In this document: piece by piece, positions 34,161 through 42,655 of the stretch | Position numbering within the stretch: position 1 is the first letter of the stretch | How the letters are laid out: the number at the start of each line of letters is the position of its first letter | Made by a program: the position numbers and the translations under genes | Source: Streptomyces sp. NBC_00425 | GTDB lineage: Bacteria > Actinomycetota > Actinomycetes > Streptomycetales > Streptomycetaceae | DNA length: 64,000 nucleotides | NCBI RefSeq assembly: GCF_036030735.1 | Contig: NZ_CP107928.1 | Location: forward strand, 7,502,001-7,566,000 | Reading direction: 5' to 3' | The notes under the pieces: model-generated | What the model saw: the letters and a program-made list of their open reading frames with translations, nothing else | What the model was told of the DNA's origin: nothing | Database searches by the model: none

Positions 34161-34967
34161 ATGAGACGTTCCCGACTTGTCGTATTCGTCAGCTCAGTCC
34201 TCCTCGCCGCCGGCGCCGCCCTCACCGGGGCGATCCCCGCGCAGGCGTCCCAACTCGCCGCCGGCGGCGGCTATGTGGCGCTCGGTGACTCCTACTCCTC
34301 CGGTGTCGGAGCGGGCAGCTACATCAGCTCCAGCGGCAGCTGCAAGCGCAGCACCAAGGCGTACCCCTACCTCTGGAACGCCGCCCACGCCCCGTCCTCG
34401 TTCACCTTCGCGGCGTGTTCAGGCGCTCGTACGGGTGATGTTCTGGCCGACCAGCTCGGCGGCCTGAACGCCTCCACCGCTCTGGTGACCGTCACCGTCG
34501 GCGGCAACGACGCGGGCTTCGCCGACGTCATGACGACCTGCGTCACCAGCTCCGACAGCACGTGTCTGTCCCGCATCGACACCGCCAGGGCGTACGTCGA
34601 CTCGACGCTCCCCGGCAAACTCGACACCGTCTACTCGTCGATCCGCGACAGGGCCCCGAACGCGCGCGTCGTCGTCATCGGCTACCCGCGCTTCTACCGG
34701 CTCGGCACGGTCTGCCTGGGGCTGTCCGAGGCGAAGCGCTCCGCCATCAACGGCGCCGCCGACTACCTGGACGCCGCCACCGCACGGCGCGCCGCCGCCC
34801 ACGGCTTCGTCTTCGGCGACGTCCGCGGTTCGTTCGGCGGCCACGAGATCTGCTCGGGCAGCTCCTGGCTGCACAGCCTCAACCTGCTCAACATCGGCGA
34901 GTCCTACCACCCGACCGCGTCCGGTCAGTCGGGCGGCTATCTGCCGGTTCTGAACAGCGCGGCCTGA
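34161..34967 (+). CDS. Secreted SGNH/GDSL lipase
   Basis: The 268-aa secreted esterase/lipase has a signal peptide (about 1-30, SSVLLAAGAALTGAIPAQAS). Block I GDSYSSG carries Ser44, the oxyanion residues are in block III (GGNDAGF), and block V contains SYHPTASG with the catalytic Asp/His region at His250. Six Cys suggest three disulfides as in Streptomyces rimosus lipase. From memory, the S. coelicolor equivalent is the lipase SCO1725. AAAGGGAGG lies 5 nt before the ATG; the earlier in-frame ATG at 34131 lacks a site. Confidence 0.92.
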   Translation: MRRSRLVVFVSSVLLAAGAALTGAIPAQASQLAAGGGYVALGDSYSSGVGAGSYISSSGSCKRSTKAYPYLWNAAHAPSSFTFAACSGARTGDVLADQLGGLNASTALVTVTVGGNDAGFADVMTTCVTSSDSTCLSRIDTARAYVDSTLPGKLDTVYSSIRDRAPNARVVVIGYPRFYRLGTVCLGLSEAKRSAINGAADYLDAATARRAAAHGFVFGDVRGSFGGHEICSGSSWLHSLNLLNIGESYHPTASGQSGGYLPVLNSAA

Positions 34968-34974
34968 TCCGCGC

Positions 34975-35008
34975 CGGGCCTGACGCACCGCACCGGTCGT
35001 CAGGCCCG
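34975..35008. terminator. Bidirectional terminator between GDSL lipase and protein kinase
   Basis: Perfect 11-bp arms CGGGCCTGACG and CGTCAGGCCCG with a 12-nt loop lie between the convergent genes. Confidence 0.78.
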
Positions 35009-35010
35009 GT

Positions 35011-36639
35011 TCACTCCGAGGGCGAGGGCGAGGGAGTGGCCTCGCCCGACGGGGACTCCGCCGCCTGGCAGGTGACCGAGAACGGCACCGAGGCGGACGT
35101 CGTCTTCACCGGATCACGCACCTCGACGGCGATCGCGTTCTCGTACGTCCCGCTCTCCGCGTACGTCGACACGATCACCTTGTCCTGCTTGGACTTCCCG
35201 CCGTCCGACGTGAACTCGAGCGTCTTCCAGGTCTGCCCGGACAGCTCGCCGTCCTTCGACACCCAGCGGTACGACACCGTCTCCGGCAGCTGCCCCACCG
35301 TGATCGTCGCGGTGAAGGCGGGCGCGTCGGCGTCCTTCGGCGGGCAGTCGCCGGAGTACTCCGTGTGCGCGCCCGTCACGGTGACCGAGACGGTCTGCTT
35401 CGGCGCCTCGGAGCTGGCGCTCGGGCTCGGACTGGGCGACTCGGCCTGCGCGCTGGTCTCCGGCTGTGTCTGCGGCGAACTCGCCACCCCCGAGGCGCTG
35501 TTGGTGACCCCGCCGGACCCGCTCTTGTCGCCGTCGTCGTGGTTCAGCAGCCCGTAGGTCAGCCCCGCGACCGCCAGCGCCAGCGCGAGCACGCCCACGA
35601 CGAGGACCGTGCCGGTCCGCCGGCCTCGGTCCGGCTCCCCGGCGGCCGTCGACGACGTGGCCGGCGGCGTGGTCGACCAGGGCTGGGGCGGGGTCGCGGC
35701 GGTCGACGCATGCCCCACCGGTTCGCCGCGGGGCGCGGGCGTCGGCGGGAACGCCGTGTACGGCGCCGTGCGGGCCCCGTCGGTGCGGAAGTCGCCTCCT
35801 CCGGAGGGTGTGCCCCCGGCGGCGACGAGCCGCAGGTCCTGCTCGGCACGGTCGGCCGGCAGCCGCTCGGCCGGGTCCTTGCGCAGCAGCCCCTCGATCA
35901 CCGGCGCCAGTGGACCGGCCCGCCGCGGCGGCGGCAGCTCCTCGTCCACGATCGCGCGCAGGGTGCTCAGCGGAGTGTCGTGGCGGAAGGGGGAGTTGCC
36001 CTCGACCGCCGCGTACAACAGCACGCCCAAGGACCACAGGTCCGACTCGGGCCCCGGCGTGCGCCCCAGCGCCCGCTCCGGCGCGAGGAACTCGGGGGAG
36101 CCGATGACCTCGCCGGTCATCGTCAGCGCGGAGGTGCCCTCGACGGTGGCGATGCCGAAGTCGGTGAGCACCACCCGGCCGTCGTTCGACATCAGCACGT
36201 TCGCCGGCTTCACGTCCCGGTGCAGCACCCCGGCCTCGTGCGCGGCCCGCAGCGCGGCCAGCACCTCGGCCCCGATGTGCGCGGCCCGCGCCGGCTCGAC
36301 CGGGCCCTGCGCGTCCAGCAGGTCGGCGAGGGAGATGCCGTGCACGATCTCCATGACGATCCACGGCCGCCCGTCCTGGGTGGCCACGTCGTACACGGTC
36401 ACGACGTTCCGGTTCGCGACCCGGGCCGCGGCCCAGGCCTCGCGCTCCAGCCGGGCGTACAGCCGCTCGACGTCCGAGGCCGCCAGCCCGTGCGGGGCCC
36501 GGACCTCCTTGACGGCGACCTCGCGGTGCAGCACCTCGTCCCGGGCCCGCCACACCGTGCCCATGCCGCCCTCGCCGAGCGGCGTCAGCAGCCGGTACCG
36601 GCCCGCGATCAGACGTTCACTGCCCGGTTCTTCGGTCAC
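35011..36639 (-). CDS. Transmembrane Ser/Thr protein kinase (Hanks type)
   Basis: The 542-aa kinase has an N-terminal catalytic domain: GEGGMGTVW loop (22-30), Lys44 in VAVKEV, HRDVKPANVL with Asp142, DFG at 160-162 and APERALG. A Pro-rich juxtamembrane region leads to one transmembrane helix (TVLVVGVLALALAVAGLTYGL, about 345-368) and an extracellular part with a Ser/Thr/Pro-rich linker and a folded domain (PAFTATITVGQLPETVSYRW, YENAIAVEVRDP). No PASTA repeats are present. The ligand is unknown. The GTG start at 36639 is preferred over the open frame to 36690. Confidence 0.92.
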   Translation of the reverse strand: MTEEPGSERLIAGRYRLLTPLGEGGMGTVWRARDEVLHREVAVKEVRAPHGLAASDVERLYARLEREAWAAARVANRNVVTVYDVATQDGRPWIVMEIVHGISLADLLDAQGPVEPARAAHIGAEVLAALRAAHEAGVLHRDVKPANVLMSNDGRVVLTDFGIATVEGTSALTMTGEVIGSPEFLAPERALGRTPGPESDLWSLGVLLYAAVEGNSPFRHDTPLSTLRAIVDEELPPPRRAGPLAPVIEGLLRKDPAERLPADRAEQDLRLVAAGGTPSGGGDFRTDGARTAPYTAFPPTPAPRGEPVGHASTAATPPQPWSTTPPATSSTAAGEPDRGRRTGTVLVVGVLALALAVAGLTYGLLNHDDGDKSGSGGVTNSASGVASSPQTQPETSAQAESPSPSPSASSEAPKQTVSVTVTGAHTEYSGDCPPKDADAPAFTATITVGQLPETVSYRWVSKDGELSGQTWKTLEFTSDGGKSKQDKVIVSTYAESGTYENAIAVEVRDPVKTTSASVPFSVTCQAAESPSGEATPSPSPSE

Positions 36640-36699
36640 CGCGCCCCCATTTCGCTCTTCGCATCCGGGCGAAAGCCTCCGCAACCCCACAAACGTAGC

Positions 36700-38397
36700 T
36701 CAGCCGAGTACGGATGCGGCCCCCTTGAGCACCAGTCCGGCGCCGAGGGCGACCACGAGGAACGCGGACCACAGGGGCAGATTGCGGCGGACGAGGGTCA
36801 CGGCCGGGTGGCCCGTCCAGCGCGGCTGCCGCTCCAGCAGGCGGGTCGCCCCGGCGCCCAGCCGGACGACGGCGAACCCGGCGGCGGTCAGGGTCAGCGC
36901 GAGCCCGACGCCGTACGCGACGACGAGCAGCAGCCCGAACCAGGCGTGGCCGAGCGCGGCCGCGCCGACGAGCACGACCACGGCGGACGGACTGGGCACC
37001 ATGCCTCCGGCGAACCCGAGGAGCAGCGTCCCGCGGAGCGTGGGGGCGACGGCGTGGGTGTGGGTGCGGCCACCGTGGGAGTGCGTGTGGCCCCCGTGGG
37101 TGTGCGGACGGCCGTGATCGTGGTGGTGGTCGTGGTCGTGTTCCTGCGCGTGCCCGTGGTCGTGGTCGTGACTGTGCCCGTGGTCGGCGTCGTGATGGGC
37201 ATGGGTGTGCGGGGTGGTGGCCCCGACCAGGGCGAGTTGACGCTCGGTGGTCTTCGCGGGCTCATGGGGGTGCGGGTGGTCGTGACCGTGGCCCTCGCCG
37301 TGCGGGTGGTCGTGACCGTCGCCGTGCGGGTGCGGGTGGTCGTGGCCGTGCGGGGCGTCCGGGCCTCGGCCGCGCCATGCGCGGCGGGCGAGGGTCGCGC
37401 CGGCGAAGAGCACCAGCGCCCCGCTCGCCAGCCCCAGCCAGGCGATCACCGACGGCGCCGCGGCCGAACCGGCGGTGACGAGCAGGCCGAGCGCGACGAC
37501 GCCCAGGGTGTGCGTGACGGTGACGGAGGCGGCGAGCGGGAGGACGTCCTTCATGCGTGCCTTGCCGCCCCGCGCGGCCGCCGTCGCCGCCATGATGGTC
37601 TTGCCGTGCCCGGGCGCGACGGCGTGCATCGCGCCGAGGACCACGGCGATCACCAGGGCAAGCGCGGCGAAGCCGACGGTGAGGTCCTGCCGGGCGACCA
37701 GGTCGTCCAGCGCCCGGGTCCACCGGTCCGCGCCGCGGGGCAGCACGGACGCGGCCGGCGCGTCCCGGCTCTCCTCGACGAGAGCCGCGCCGCCGGGCCG
37801 CACCGTCACGGACGCGGTCGCGGTGTCCGCCGGCGAGGACAGCAACTCCTTGGGATACGTGGTCAGCTCGTGCGAGACCGACTTCTTCGGCACGTCGGAT
37901 CCGGTGAGCGTCATCCGGTCGCCGCGCGCGGTGATCTCACGCCAGCCGGGTCCGGTGGAGGCGCCCTCGCTGTGGAAGGCGAGGGCGACGGTGCTCTCGT
38001 CGGGCAGCGGGGCCGTCAGCCGGCACTCGACGCGGAGCGTGTCGAGGCCCGCCTGACCGGGCCGCACGACCGCCTTGCTCGTGCCCGCGGTGAGCGTCAC
38101 GGGCCGGCCGTCGACGGTGAGCCTGCTGCCGGTGGCGGCGGTGGCGCAGCGCTCCCGGGCCCAGGCGTCCATCCCCAGCCGCTCGATGTCGGGCTTGGCC
38201 TGGGTCGCCGGGATCTCGGCGAGGTCCTCGACGTGGTCGACGCGCAGCTGCCCGGGGGCGGCGACGAGTCCGTCGTACCGGTTGACGGTGAAGTTGCCGA
38301 GGGGGTGCGCGCTCGCGGCGGCGGAAGGAACCAGCACGAGCGCGCACCCGGCCGTGAACACGGCCGCGCAGGAGGCGAACAGACGACGTGAGATCAC
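36700..38397 (-). CDS. NicO-family nickel/cobalt transporter with a histidine-rich loop
   Basis: The 565-aa membrane protein has a signal peptide, an extracytoplasmic domain of about 200 residues, then about six transmembrane helices. The first helix carries the metal motif HAVAPGHGKT and a later one GGMVPSPSAVVVLV, as in NicO/RcnA proteins. Between helices 3 and 4 lies a loop of about 130 residues packed with His (HGHDHPHPHGDGHDH-type and HTHGGHTHSHGG), a metal buffer or sensor. It should move Ni/Co or a similar cation. GTGA overlap with the TPR gene shows translational coupling. Confidence 0.87.
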   Translation of the reverse strand: MISRRLFASCAAVFTAGCALVLVPSAAASAHPLGNFTVNRYDGLVAAPGQLRVDHVEDLAEIPATQAKPDIERLGMDAWARERCATAATGSRLTVDGRPVTLTAGTSKAVVRPGQAGLDTLRVECRLTAPLPDESTVALAFHSEGASTGPGWREITARGDRMTLTGSDVPKKSVSHELTTYPKELLSSPADTATASVTVRPGGAALVEESRDAPAASVLPRGADRWTRALDDLVARQDLTVGFAALALVIAVVLGAMHAVAPGHGKTIMAATAAARGGKARMKDVLPLAASVTVTHTLGVVALGLLVTAGSAAAPSVIAWLGLASGALVLFAGATLARRAWRGRGPDAPHGHDHPHPHGDGHDHPHGEGHGHDHPHPHEPAKTTERQLALVGATTPHTHAHHDADHGHSHDHDHGHAQEHDHDHHHDHGRPHTHGGHTHSHGGRTHTHAVAPTLRGTLLLGFAGGMVPSPSAVVVLVGAAALGHAWFGLLLVVAYGVGLALTLTAAGFAVVRLGAGATRLLERQPRWTGHPAVTLVRRNLPLWSAFLVVALGAGLVLKGAASVLG

Positions 38398-40238
38398 TTG
38401 GTCGCCTCCAGCGACTTGAGCGCCGTACGGGCCTCGCGGGCGCCCAGCACGGAGAAGCCGGGATTCAGCTTCAGGGCGGCGGAGAGGTGGGTACGGGCGT
38501 CCTGCGGATGGCCGGTCGCCTTCTCGATCACACCGAGGTGGTACAGGAAGGACGCGTTGCGGTAACCGGTGGCCGTGGCCTGTCGGGCGTAGGGGAGGGC
38601 CTCGGCGTCCTTGCCGTTGACGTGCAGAGCCCAGGCGAGGGCGTCCGCGGTGTGCACGGTGTGCCGGCGGGACCAGTCGTCGCGGGCCGCCCGCAGGGCC
38701 GTGGCCCGGTCGCCGTGGTCGGCGGCGGCGAGCGCGGTGTCGAGGTCGGCGTTGACGCCGTTGGCGCGGGCGATGGCGGTCCAGGCGTCGACCAGGGCGT
38801 ACTGGTCGGCGGCCTTCGCCGCGTCCTGGGCCCCGCCCCGGGCCTCGTACAGCTCGCCGAGTTCGACCAGCGGGCCGGGCAGCGGGTAGCGGGCGACGAT
38901 GAGTTCCAGTCCCTTGACGGCCTCCGCCTGGTGTCCGCTCGCCGCCTGGGCGCGGGCGCGGCCTTCCAGCGCGGGGAGGTAGTTCTCGTCGGCGGCGAGG
39001 GCGCGGGCGTAGTGGGTGAGGGCTGTCGCGTAGTCGCCCTGGTTCCAGGCGAGTTGCCCGAGCTGGGCGGCGACGTAGGCGATGTCGCCGGGCGAACTGG
39101 ACGCGGCCAGCGCCCGCTCCAGGACCCGGCGGGCGGTGGTGACGTCGCCGCGCAGCTCGTGGACGTAGGCGTAGCGGGTGAACACCGGCACCCCGGGCCT
39201 ACGCCGGTCCGCCGTGCGGACCGCGGCGTCGGCGTCGTCATAGCGGCCGAGCTCGACCAGGGCGTCGATCCGGGAGCTCAGGGCGCGTTCGTTGTAGGGG
39301 TTCTGCTTCAGCGTCCGGTCGGCGAAGGCCAGGGCGCCGGCGAAGTCGTGGCGCGCGGCGGCGAGGGCGGCCCGGCCGGCCAGGGCCTGGTCGTTGTCGG
39401 CGCGCAGGGCCAGGGAGCGCTTGAGGGCCTGCTCGGCCTGCGGGTAGCGGGAGGGGTCGCCCTTGGTGCGGGCCTGCTCGACGTAGGCGAGCCCGAGGGT
39501 GGCCCAGCCGCCGAAGTCACGGGGCTGTGCGCGCAGATGGGCCTGCAGGGCGGTGATGCTCGCGTCGAGGTCGCCGCCGGCGAGCAGCCCGGGGGAGACC
39601 GCCGCGGCCGCCGACACGGGCACCCCGCGCTGTTCGTGCACCGCCCCGAGCGCGACCGCCCCGGCGGTGAGCGCGACGGCCAGCATGGCGGCGCACGCCC
39701 CGAGGTGCACGGCCCGCCAGCGACGGCCCGCAGCGCCCACCCGCCGCACGGCGGCGACCCGCTCGTCACCGCCGTGCGGCGCCGCCTCGGCCGGCCGGGT
39801 GGGCTTACCGGACTCGCGGGCTTCGGTCTCCGTCACCCGCGTGGGCTCGTCGGAGTCGAGGGCTTCGGTCTCCGCCTCGGCCACCGGAGCGGGCTCCCCG
39901 GACCCGGGGGCTTCGGCGGGCTTACCGGACTCGCGGGCTTCGGTCTCCGTCACCCGCGTGGGCTCGTCGGAGTCGAGGGCTTCGGTCTCCGCCTCGGCCA
40001 CCGGAGCAGGCTCCCCGGACCTGCCGGAGTCGCGCGCCTCGGCTTCGGCCTCTGCTTCGGATGCGGAGCCGGTGGTCCCGGTCCCGGGCACGTCGTCCCC
40101 GCTCGTGGCGCGCCGGGCCTCCGGCTCCGGCGCCGGCCGGCCCGTGCCGGGCTCCGGTCGCCGTGCCTGAGGTGCCGGCCGGCCGGCATCCGGGTGCCCG
40201 GGCTGCTCGCGCTCGCCGTCGTTCGTCCGCGGGGACAT
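38394..40238 (-). CDS. Membrane-anchored TPR-repeat protein
   Basis: The 614-aa protein has an acidic, disordered N-terminal region of about 170 residues with a duplicated 34-residue segment (ETEALDSDEPTRVTETEAR twice), then one transmembrane helix (ACAAMLAVALTAGAVALGAV, about 180-199). At least eight tetratricopeptide repeats follow (for example PQAEQALKRSLALRADNDQAL and YATALTHYARALAADENYLPAL), presumably extracytoplasmic. TPRs mediate protein contacts. It is coupled to the NicO gene and follows the DUF4331 gene, so it probably scaffolds that system. Confidence 0.83.
   Translation of the reverse strand: MSPRTNDGEREQPGHPDAGRPAPQARRPEPGTGRPAPEPEARRATSGDDVPGTGTTGSASEAEAEAEARDSGRSGEPAPVAEAETEALDSDEPTRVTETEARESGKPAEAPGSGEPAPVAEAETEALDSDEPTRVTETEARESGKPTRPAEAAPHGGDERVAAVRRVGAAGRRWRAVHLGACAAMLAVALTAGAVALGAVHEQRGVPVSAAAAVSPGLLAGGDLDASITALQAHLRAQPRDFGGWATLGLAYVEQARTKGDPSRYPQAEQALKRSLALRADNDQALAGRAALAAARHDFAGALAFADRTLKQNPYNERALSSRIDALVELGRYDDADAAVRTADRRRPGVPVFTRYAYVHELRGDVTTARRVLERALAASSSPGDIAYVAAQLGQLAWNQGDYATALTHYARALAADENYLPALEGRARAQAASGHQAEAVKGLELIVARYPLPGPLVELGELYEARGGAQDAAKAADQYALVDAWTAIARANGVNADLDTALAAADHGDRATALRAARDDWSRRHTVHTADALAWALHVNGKDAEALPYARQATATGYRNASFLYHLGVIEKATGHPQDARTHLSAALKLNPGFSVLGAREARTALKSLEATK
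39801..40020 (-). repeat. 103-bp direct duplication inside the TPR gene
   Basis: Copies 39801-39903 and 39918-40020 differ at about one position and have a period of 117 bp, exactly 39 codons, so the reading frame is kept. They encode the repeated acidic segment in the cytoplasmic tail. Confidence 0.85.
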
Positions 40239-40293
40239 GCCCTCTCCTAGGTCGCCTGGATGGTTCGGTCTGCCGGTGTGGGGGTGTGGGGGT

Positions 40294-40336
40294 GGCGCGG
40301 CCCGCGCCGTGGGGGATGAGTTACGCGGGCCGCGCC
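40294..40336 (-). terminator. Hairpin between DUF4331 and TPR genes
   Basis: Perfect 13-bp arms GGCGCGGCCCGCG and CGCGGGCCGCGCC with a 17-nt loop lie in the 155-nt gap. It may partly terminate or protect the upstream message rather than end the operon fully. Confidence 0.6.
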
Positions 40337-40393
40337 AGTCGGTGGGGCAGGGCCGGGGAGCGCAGGATTCTCCCCGACCCGCTCAGGGAGGGC

Positions 40394-41902
40394 CTAGTAG
40401 GCCCTGCGCCGTCCGCGCCACCACATCAGGCCGCCGCCGATGAGGAGGATGCCCGCAGCGCCGGCGCCCGCGGAGGAGGCGATCAGCGCGGTGTTGCTCT
40501 CGGAGCCCGTCAGGGCGTCGCCGAGCTGGCTGCGCACGTCGGCGCCGCTCTTGGCGGACGCGCCGCGCGAGCCCTCGGTCGGCAGGGCCACGTACGGGAA
40601 GGACTTCTCGAAGTTCTTGTCGTTCTTGTCGACGGCGTCGCCCAGGTCGTTCTTGGAGCCGACCAGTTCACCCTCGACGACCTGCAGGGAGGCGTCGATG
40701 ACGTCGTCGGTGAGGCGACGGCCGTTCGGGAAGCCCGCGTTGTCGCCGTCCAGGACGCCGAGCCGCTTGGGGCTGGCGGTCGGCTTGATGGAGGTGTTGA
40801 GGCGCAGCTCCTCCGACGGCGTCACGTAGGGCGGCTGGTTGAGGCCCTTGACGCCCTTCAGGAACACGTCGACGAGGTCGTTGCGCGGCTCGGCCGGCGC
40901 CTTGATCTTGTAGATCGCCTCGATGAGCTTGGGCAGCTCGGGGTTGGTGACGTTCTTCAGGAACTGGCCGTCGTCCTTCGGCTGGGACGCGTTGAACCGG
41001 TCCTTGTCCTTGATCGGGTTGACGACCTCGTTGACCAGCGGGTTGCCCAGGCGGGAGACCTGTGTGTAGTAGCCCTGGGCGTTCTCGCGCTGGGTGGTCG
41101 ACCAGATGCCGACGATCGGCTGGTTCTTGTGCTCGATGATCATGTCGCTCGGGACCTGCAGCGCGATCGAGTTGACGTTGTAGCCCTTGAGCGTGTCGTT
41201 GCCGACCTCGGAGAGGTCACCGCCGTACAGCAGGTCGAAGACGCGCAGGTCCAGGAAGAACGGGTCGTCGGCCTGACCGGCGAAGGTCTTGGCGCCGTTG
41301 GGCAACTTGTAGATCGCCTGGTCGCGCAGCTTCTTGTAGTTCGGCATCGACGCCTTGCCCACGTTCGACGGCGCCACCGGCACGTCGTCCGCGATCTTCG
41401 TCCTGTGCGCGACCTTCCCCTTCTTCAGCTTGAGCAGCTCGAGGTCGTACGTCTGCGTGACGTTCAGGTCGGGGTCGTACAGACTGTCGACGGCGCCCGT
41501 GTTGTAGAGGAACGTCTTCTTGTTCTTCACGTGCGTCTTGAACGTGTAACGGAAGGTCAGGTCCTCCTTCGCGTCACCGTTGTTGTCGATGTGAAGGTCG
41601 TACTGGGCGTCCTCGGCGAACGGGAAGAAGTTCGGCCCGCCGGCCGGCTCCTCGAACGGGATCCAGTTGGCGACGATCGTCGTCGTACCCGCGTGGTCGG
41701 GACTGACGAACGCGTACACGTCCGTGTTGTCGTACTGCGGCGTCCCCGAGATGAGAGGAGCCTCACGGTGGCTGGACGCGTATGCGGCCCCCGGTGCCAG
41801 CGTGGCGGCGCCGGCGGCTGCGAGCCCCCCGGCGGCCAACGCACCGCATATGAGGGTCGCGACGCTCCTGCGTCCGTTGCCGCTCCTGGAGATAGCTGTC
41901 AT
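40394..41902 (-). CDS. DUF4331 family exported protein with C-terminal membrane anchor
   Basis: The 502-aa protein of unknown function has a signal peptide (about 1-41, ending PGAAYASS) and the DUF4331 start SSHREAPLISGTPQYDNTD, PFEEPAGGPNFFPFAEDAQY and GQADDPFFLDLRVFDLLYGG. The C terminus is a hydrophobic helix (TALIASSAGAGAAGILLIGG) with a basic RRRAY tail and no LPXTG motif, so it is membrane-anchored. ATG 41902 has AGAGGACGG upstream. It heads the DUF4331-TPR-NicO operon and is divergent from the ECF sigma gene. Confidence 0.85.
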   Translation of the reverse strand: MTAISRSGNGRRSVATLICGALAAGGLAAAGAATLAPGAAYASSHREAPLISGTPQYDNTDVYAFVSPDHAGTTTIVANWIPFEEPAGGPNFFPFAEDAQYDLHIDNNGDAKEDLTFRYTFKTHVKNKKTFLYNTGAVDSLYDPDLNVTQTYDLELLKLKKGKVAHRTKIADDVPVAPSNVGKASMPNYKKLRDQAIYKLPNGAKTFAGQADDPFFLDLRVFDLLYGGDLSEVGNDTLKGYNVNSIALQVPSDMIIEHKNQPIVGIWSTTQRENAQGYYTQVSRLGNPLVNEVVNPIKDKDRFNASQPKDDGQFLKNVTNPELPKLIEAIYKIKAPAEPRNDLVDVFLKGVKGLNQPPYVTPSEELRLNTSIKPTASPKRLGVLDGDNAGFPNGRRLTDDVIDASLQVVEGELVGSKNDLGDAVDKNDKNFEKSFPYVALPTEGSRGASAKSGADVRSQLGDALTGSESNTALIASSAGAGAAGILLIGGGLMWWRGRRRAY

Positions 41903-42112
41903 GCCGTCCGTCCTCTGTGCCAAGTTGCCTGACGGACAGTGATACGGAGCGGAGGGGGGTTTCGGATTGGTCGAAACCAAAAAACTTTTAATTTCCTGCT
42001 CACCCGCGTTTTCGGCGCTCCCATACGTACCCCCTCACCGGAGGTGTGTGCGTTGCGGATGCCGGGTGTGACGGGACGGTCAGGGTGTGGCGGCCGCAGG
42101 AAGGGGGACGGC
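41903..42112. promoter_or_regulatory. Divergent promoter region between DUF4331 and ECF sigma genes
   Basis: The 210-nt spacer has an AT-rich centre (41977-41996, AAAAAACTTTTAATTT) and an inverted repeat GGTTTCG-N7-CGAAACC (41958-41978). Such a site could bind a regulator for both directions. A promoter for the ECF factor itself may be here, but I cannot match a known ECF consensus. Confidence 0.5.
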
Positions 42113-42655
42113 ATGGAGGCGGACGAGCTTCTGGTGCTCGTGGCAGGAGGCGACCAGACGGCCTTCGAACAGCTCTACGGGCTGGTGTCCGGGCCGGTGT
42201 TCGGGCTCGTCCGGCGCGTCGTGCGGGATCCCGCGCAGTCGGAGGAGGTCGCGCAGGAGGTCCTTCTGGAGGCCTGGCGCTCCGCCGGCCGCTTCGATCC
42301 GAGCCGCGGCAGCGCCCTCTCCTGGATCCTCACCCTCGCGCACCGCCGCGCCGTCGACCGGGTGCGCAGCGCCCGCGCCGCCGTGGACCGCGAGCAACGC
42401 GAGGGACGCCGCTACCACGACCCCGCCTTCGACCAGGTGACGGAGGAGGTCGAGGCCGGACTGGAACGCGAGTGGGTGCGCCGCTGCCTCGGCCGCCTGA
42501 CGGCTCTTCAGCGGCAGTCCGTCACCCTCGCCTACTACGACGGCTACACGTACCGTGAGGTGGCCGACCGGTTGTCGTTGCCGCTGGGCACGGTCAAGAC
42601 ACGGATGCGCGACGGACTCACGCGGCTGCGCGACTGCCTGGGAGGCGCCGTATGA
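42113..42655 (+). CDS. ECF RNA polymerase sigma factor (SigK/ECF19-like)
   Basis: The 180-aa ECF sigma factor has region 2 (AFEQLYGLVSGPVFGLVRRVV, AQEVLLEAWRSAGRFDPSRGSALSWILTLAHRRAVDRVRS) and region 4 (LTALQRQSVTLAYYDGYTYREVADRLSLPLGTVKTRMRDGLTRL). The WxxxGRFDPxRGSALSW pattern is like Mycobacterium SigK and ECF19. AGGAAGGGGG precedes the ATG. The stop overlaps the anti-sigma start (ATGA), so the pair is co-translated and self-controlled. Confidence 0.93.
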   Translation: MEADELLVLVAGGDQTAFEQLYGLVSGPVFGLVRRVVRDPAQSEEVAQEVLLEAWRSAGRFDPSRGSALSWILTLAHRRAVDRVRSARAAVDREQREGRRYHDPAFDQVTEEVEAGLEREWVRRCLGRLTALQRQSVTLAYYDGYTYREVADRLSLPLGTVKTRMRDGLTRLRDCLGGAV

